64,000 nt of DNA, taken from the NCBI RefSeq assembly GCF_038002225.1, contig NZ_JBBOCA010000001.1, forward strand, positions 6,510,001-6,574,000, written 5' to 3'. Made by a program: the position numbers and the translations under genes. This DNA comes from Paenibacillus sp. FSL R7-0204. GTDB lineage: Bacteria; Bacillota; Bacilli; Paenibacillales; Paenibacillaceae. Numbering within the stretch: the stretch's first letter is position 1; every line of letters starts with the position of its first letter. The notes beneath the pieces were generated by a model. That model was not told where the DNA came from, made no database searches, and was given only the letters and a program-made list of their open reading frames with translations. Positions 60,874 to 64,000 of this stretch are shown piece after piece.

Positions 60874-62565
60874 TTGCGCCAGCCTGCCCCTCCCCCTGAC
60901 CACCTGTCTGCACTCCCGTCTGCCCCTCTCCGTTCCCTGCTGTTTCAATTAAGGAGCATTGAGCTGATAATGCAGAGCGCTGACACTATATCGGCAGTGC
61001 AGACTGCGGAGCAGCATACGCTCCTGCTGTTTACGGGCGGGCGCGGTGAACTCGGTATCACTGAGCAGACTTCACTCTCTGTGCATGCGGACAAGTGCTG
61101 TCTGCTGCCTCCCGGAACCTCGTACAGCCTGGATAACCGGGAGCTGACGCTTTATTATTATGTGCTGACTTTTGCCGCTTTCACTACAGGGGATTCCCCT
61201 GCGTTCTGCCTGGATGAACTGCTCCCGGGGCAAAAAGAGCTGATTGTCCACCCCTTCACCAGAGTGATCCGGCTGGCGGAAGAGCTGCTTGCGCACCATG
61301 ACGGCAGCGATGAGCTACAGCATTTCAGACAACAAATCCGCTTCCAGGAGCTGCTTCTCCTGCTGCTTGAACAGAACTACTCCACCCGCCAGCTGCCAAG
61401 TCCGGCGCAATCGGTGGAGAGCACGGTACACTTTATGCAGCAGCATTATAAGGAGAGCATCACGGTGAAGCAGCTCGCGGAGCTGGCCGGAGTCTCCCCC
61501 TGGCAATATACTCCGATCTTCCAGAAACTGACCGGACAGCGCCCGCTCGATTATCTGACCGATGTGCGCATTGGGCACTCGAAGACTTATCTGCTTGAAG
61601 CCGCCGAGCCGCTGCGCGAGATTGCCCGGCAGGTCGGCTTCTCCGACGAATACTACTTCAGCCGCCGCTTCCGGCAGAAGACGGGAGTGACTCCCGGGCA
61701 ATATGCCCGGTCGCAGCAGCGCCGGATTACCGTCACGGACTGGACCGGACATTCGGTGGACATCCCGGAGCGTCCGAAGCGCGTTGTCTACCACGGGGAG
61801 ACCCTGGGCGATGTGCTGGCCCTGGGGGTAAAGCCGGTCGGCGGCGGCGAAGCGTTCGCCCGGGGCAGCGTCTATAGCCACCGGGTCAAAGGTTTAGCCA
61901 ACGTCGGATTTCCGCTGGACCCCCAGCTGGCCCGGTCCGTCCGGCCTGACCTGATTATCCTCGCAAGCCCGGATGAACAGGTCTACCGGGAGGTATCCGG
62001 CATTGCGCCGTCCCTCACCTTCGACTCCTTCGCACCGCTGGAGCAGCGGCTGCGGATTCTTGGAGAGTGGCTCGGGAAGCAGCGCGAAGCTGAGGTCTGG
62101 CTGCAAGCCTACCATGCGAAGAACGCCGCCATGTGGCAGCGTCTCTACGCCGGAGGGCTGCGGGCGGGTGAGACAGCTTCGGCGCTGTTCTATGACCATG
62201 GCAACCATCTATACGCCATGGGCATGACCGGCTTGTCCACGGCCTTATATGCCCCTGGCGGCCTGCAGCCGACAGCGGAGATTAAGGACATTCTGGACAA
62301 GGATCTGGGGTTCCGCGAAGTGGACCCGGCGATGCTGCACAGCTACGCCGGGGACCGTGTCTTCATGCTGATTCCAGAGCGGAAGGACTCGCGGGAAGCT
62401 ATGGAGGAGCTGCTCCAGACGGAGCTCTGGAGCAGTCTGCCTGCCGTACAGCAGGGCCATGCCTATATGCTGGATGAAGCCAAATGGAATTCCGGCGATG
62501 CGCTGACCCGGGAGCGGCTGCTCACACTGCTGCACAGACTGCTGGGGGGGCAGAAAGGGGAGTAG
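60874..62565 (+). CDS. Btr-like AraC regulator fused to a siderophore-binding domain
   Basis: The protein is 563 aa from TTG 60874 (AAAGGAGAACC site). Residues 1–180 are a cupin-like AraC N-terminal region. Residues 186–290 form the AraC helix-turn-helix pair (ITVKQLAELAGVSPWQYTPI; EIARQVGFSDEYYFSRRF). Residues 295–555 are a periplasmic-binding fold (VVYHGETLGDVLALGVKPVG; YSHRVKGLANVGFPLDPQLA) but without a signal peptide, so the sensor works in the cytoplasm. Bacillus Btr has the same plan and activates uptake genes when it binds a ferric siderophore. It likely activates the adjacent binding-protein gene. Confidence 0.88.
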   Translation: MRQPAPPPDHLSALPSAPLRSLLFQLRSIELIMQSADTISAVQTAEQHTLLLFTGGRGELGITEQTSLSVHADKCCLLPPGTSYSLDNRELTLYYYVLTFAAFTTGDSPAFCLDELLPGQKELIVHPFTRVIRLAEELLAHHDGSDELQHFRQQIRFQELLLLLLEQNYSTRQLPSPAQSVESTVHFMQQHYKESITVKQLAELAGVSPWQYTPIFQKLTGQRPLDYLTDVRIGHSKTYLLEAAEPLREIARQVGFSDEYYFSRRFRQKTGVTPGQYARSQQRRITVTDWTGHSVDIPERPKRVVYHGETLGDVLALGVKPVGGGEAFARGSVYSHRVKGLANVGFPLDPQLARSVRPDLIILASPDEQVYREVSGIAPSLTFDSFAPLEQRLRILGEWLGKQREAEVWLQAYHAKNAAMWQRLYAGGLRAGETASALFYDHGNHLYAMGMTGLSTALYAPGGLQPTAEIKDILDKDLGFREVDPAMLHSYAGDRVFMLIPERKDSREAMEELLQTELWSSLPAVQQGHAYMLDEAKWNSGDALTRERLLTLLHRLLGGQKGE

Positions 62566-62620
62566 CCCGGGCAGCGGTCCGGGTGTCATCCTAACGGATG
62601 AATGGGATTACCTGCGCGCC

Positions 62621-62653
62621 AGCATAATGTAGTTTTTGGCATACATTCAGCGC
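62621..62653. repeat. Single copy of the GTTTTTGxCATACATT element
   Basis: ATAATGTAGTTTTTGGCATA followed by CATTCAGCGC, a further member of the family described at 34.7 kb. Confidence 0.5.
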
Positions 62654-62673
62654 AATTTGTAATGGCCCGCCTG

Positions 62674-63366
62674 CTAGGGCTTGAGAAGCGCACGGATGGC
62701 TTCAAGCCGCTCCGGGTCAATGGGCTTCAGCGGATCGCCCTCCTCCCTGACCGCCGATCCGAAGTGTACCCGGCGGACTCCGGTCCTTGTAACGAAATCC
62801 TTCAGATCTGCGGCGTTCAGACCGCTGCCTGCCAGGATGGAGAGCGAAGAACCGGCAGACAGCCGTTCCAATACGGCGAGCCTTACCATACCGCCGGGTG
62901 TATTGGCCGCAGCAGTCCCGCCGGAGGTCAGGATATCGGTAATCTGCGGATACCGCATCAAGACCTCAAGGGCTTCAAGCTGGTCCTGCACCTCGTCGAA
63001 CGCACGGTGGAAGGTAACCTCCATCCCCCCTGCCCGCTCCAGCAGCCGATTCAGCAGTTCTTCATCTATTGTCCGGTCCTGGCGGAGCATGCCCATAACC
63101 AAAGACAGCCCGCCTACCCCGGCTATATGGCGGATATCGCGCAGCATGGTCTCCACATCGGATGCGTCATACACGAAGGAGCGTGCATGCGGCCTGACCA
63201 TCACTCTCACAGGAATACTGACCTTCTCCCGGACCGCTTCGATCAGTCCCAGACTGGGCGTTAATCCGCCCTCCCGGATACCCGTGACCAGTTCAATCCG
63301 GTCAGCACCATAACGCTCCGCTATGACCGCATCATTTACTGTAGTTGCTATAACCTCTAACAGCAT
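62674..63366 (-). CDS. CutC-family protein
   Basis: The protein is 230 aa with the CutC TIM-barrel pattern: LLEVIATTVNDAVIAERYGA, DRIELVTGIREGGLTPSLGL, MVRPHARSFVYD, FHRAFDEV, ILTSGGTAAA, LAGSGLN and VHFGSAVRE. CutC was named for copper homeostasis, but its biochemical function remains unsettled. It is monocistronic. The element at 62621 lies just past its stop. Confidence 0.9.
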   Translation of the reverse strand: MLLEVIATTVNDAVIAERYGADRIELVTGIREGGLTPSLGLIEAVREKVSIPVRVMVRPHARSFVYDASDVETMLRDIRHIAGVGGLSLVMGMLRQDRTIDEELLNRLLERAGGMEVTFHRAFDEVQDQLEALEVLMRYPQITDILTSGGTAAANTPGGMVRLAVLERLSAGSSLSILAGSGLNAADLKDFVTRTGVRRVHFGSAVREEGDPLKPIDPERLEAIRALLKP

Positions 63367-63579
63367 AAATTGCTACACTCCCCTTCTTAGTCGTAATCCT
63401 TATAAACCGCTCTACCCTTAGTATAAAGATAAACATTGTAAATAGCAGGAAGATTCCTGACTATGTCAGTACTAGACCTGCGACCAGGATTTTTCCCGCC
63501 TTTTGGAGAGTGTGTTCTCTGGATGAAGCCTCTATACTGAAGAAGTTGAAATTTGGAAATCCGGAATGGAGCGCCCTGA

Positions 63580-64000
63580 ATGATAAGACAAAGTATACAC
63601 GCGTGGAAAATGCTGATCCTCTCTCTGCCCAAAGGAATCATCGCCTTCGTAATTGCTGTTACAGGTCTATGTGCAAGCCTGCCCTTGATTATTGTATGGG
63701 TGGGGCTGCCGCTGCTGGCCCTGACCTTGGCCTGGTGCCGCAGCATGATGTCCAATGAACACAAGATCGTTGAAGCCTGGTCCAGCGGCAACAGCCGACG
63801 TGGAACAGGGCTGCCTGCCGCCGCAGATCATGCTCCCGCCTTCCGCTGGGAGGGGCTGCGGACATTAGGACACCAGCTCCGCGAAAGGGAGTCGTACCGG
63901 GGAATCCTGTACAGTCTCCTCCAGCTGCCCGCAGGTATTCTGGGGTTCACACTAGCACTGGTTCTGCCTGCGGTGGCCTTCAGTGCTCTTGTGTCACCTG
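63580..64000 (+). CDS. Membrane sensor-domain protein, 3' end outside window
   Basis: The frame from ATG 63580 (ATGGAG site upstream) is open to the window edge (140 codons). It begins IRQSIHAWKMLILSLPKGII and has two hydrophobic hairpins: residues about 12–55 and another starting near 112 (LYSLLQLPAGILGFTLALVL). This layout matches the 'putative sensor' membrane domain found at the N-terminus of Gram-positive sensor histidine kinases of the DesK/LiaS class. The catalytic part, if any, lies outside. Confidence 0.6.
   Translation, partial: MIRQSIHAWKMLILSLPKGIIAFVIAVTGLCASLPLIIVWVGLPLLALTLAWCRSMMSNEHKIVEAWSSGNSRRGTGLPAAADHAPAFRWEGLRTLGHQLRERESYRGILYSLLQLPAGILGFTLALVLPAVAFSALVSP

Overview
The window looks like chromosome from a Paenibacillus-type Gram-positive, low-GC-phylum bacterium. 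The evidence is the gene repertoire: a ydcC–alr–ndoAI–ndoA block, two S-layer-homology (SLH) exoproteins, a lipoprotein/two-permease sugar ABC operon with an AraC regulator, a Btr-like AraC/binding-protein fusion, strong AGGAGG ribosome sites with frequent GTG/TTG starts, and several families of short intergenic repeats. The species is inferred, not proven. No tRNA or rRNA gene was seen.

Layout. 1–2.9 kb: a truncated lipoprotein gene, a small membrane protein, and a TetR regulator divergent from a ketopantoate-reductase-family enzyme. 2.95–3.16 kb: what appears to be the relic of a type I-C CRISPR locus, one repeat plus a leader-like stem-loop, with no cas gene. 3.7–22.4 kb: the outstanding feature, 20 tightly packed minus-strand genes that form a type II aromatic polyketide operon (TcmN-like aromatase/cyclase, KS-alpha, chain-length factor, ACP, AcpS). 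It carries an unusual set of oxygen-independent tailoring enzymes: three HemN-like radical SAM proteins, two B12-domain radical SAM proteins, a U32/UbiU-like Fe-S protein, and an Fe-S flavodoxin fused to a thioredoxin-like domain. It also has a cyclase-family metalloenzyme, an amidohydrolase, a cupin, an AhpD-like protein without its cysteines, a hydrolase and an MFS exporter. A cysteine-rich winged-helix regulator lies just upstream.

23.3–32.3 kb: a repeat-rich spacer, an aldo/keto reductase, and two paralogous SLH/PrcB_C proteins flanking a sugar ABC operon with a CcpA cre-like site. 32.4–43.1 kb: GNAT, LysE/Lrp pair, Tex, TetR/MFS pair, ndoA/ndoAI toxin–antitoxin, alanine racemase and a YdcC-like lipoprotein. 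Between these lies a 34.7 kb tandem repeat. 43.3–45.5 kb: a sigma/anti-sigma deletion scar next to a decayed IS200/IS605 element. 45.7–64 kb: transporters with their regulators, TatD, an L,D-transpeptidase, a YjgB-like lipoprotein, an SPFH protein with an NAD-kinase-like partner, a Fur-controlled siderophore-uptake pair, CutC, and the start of a membrane sensor protein.

How it works together (inference). The core KS/CLF/ACP/ARO set would build and cyclise an unreduced poly-beta-keto chain, using malonyl transferase from primary metabolism. AcpS would activate the ACP, the radical SAM/Fe-S enzymes would modify the aromatic or its precursor without O2, and the MFS protein would export the product. 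Coordinates and start choices are from reading the sequence. No database search was run.
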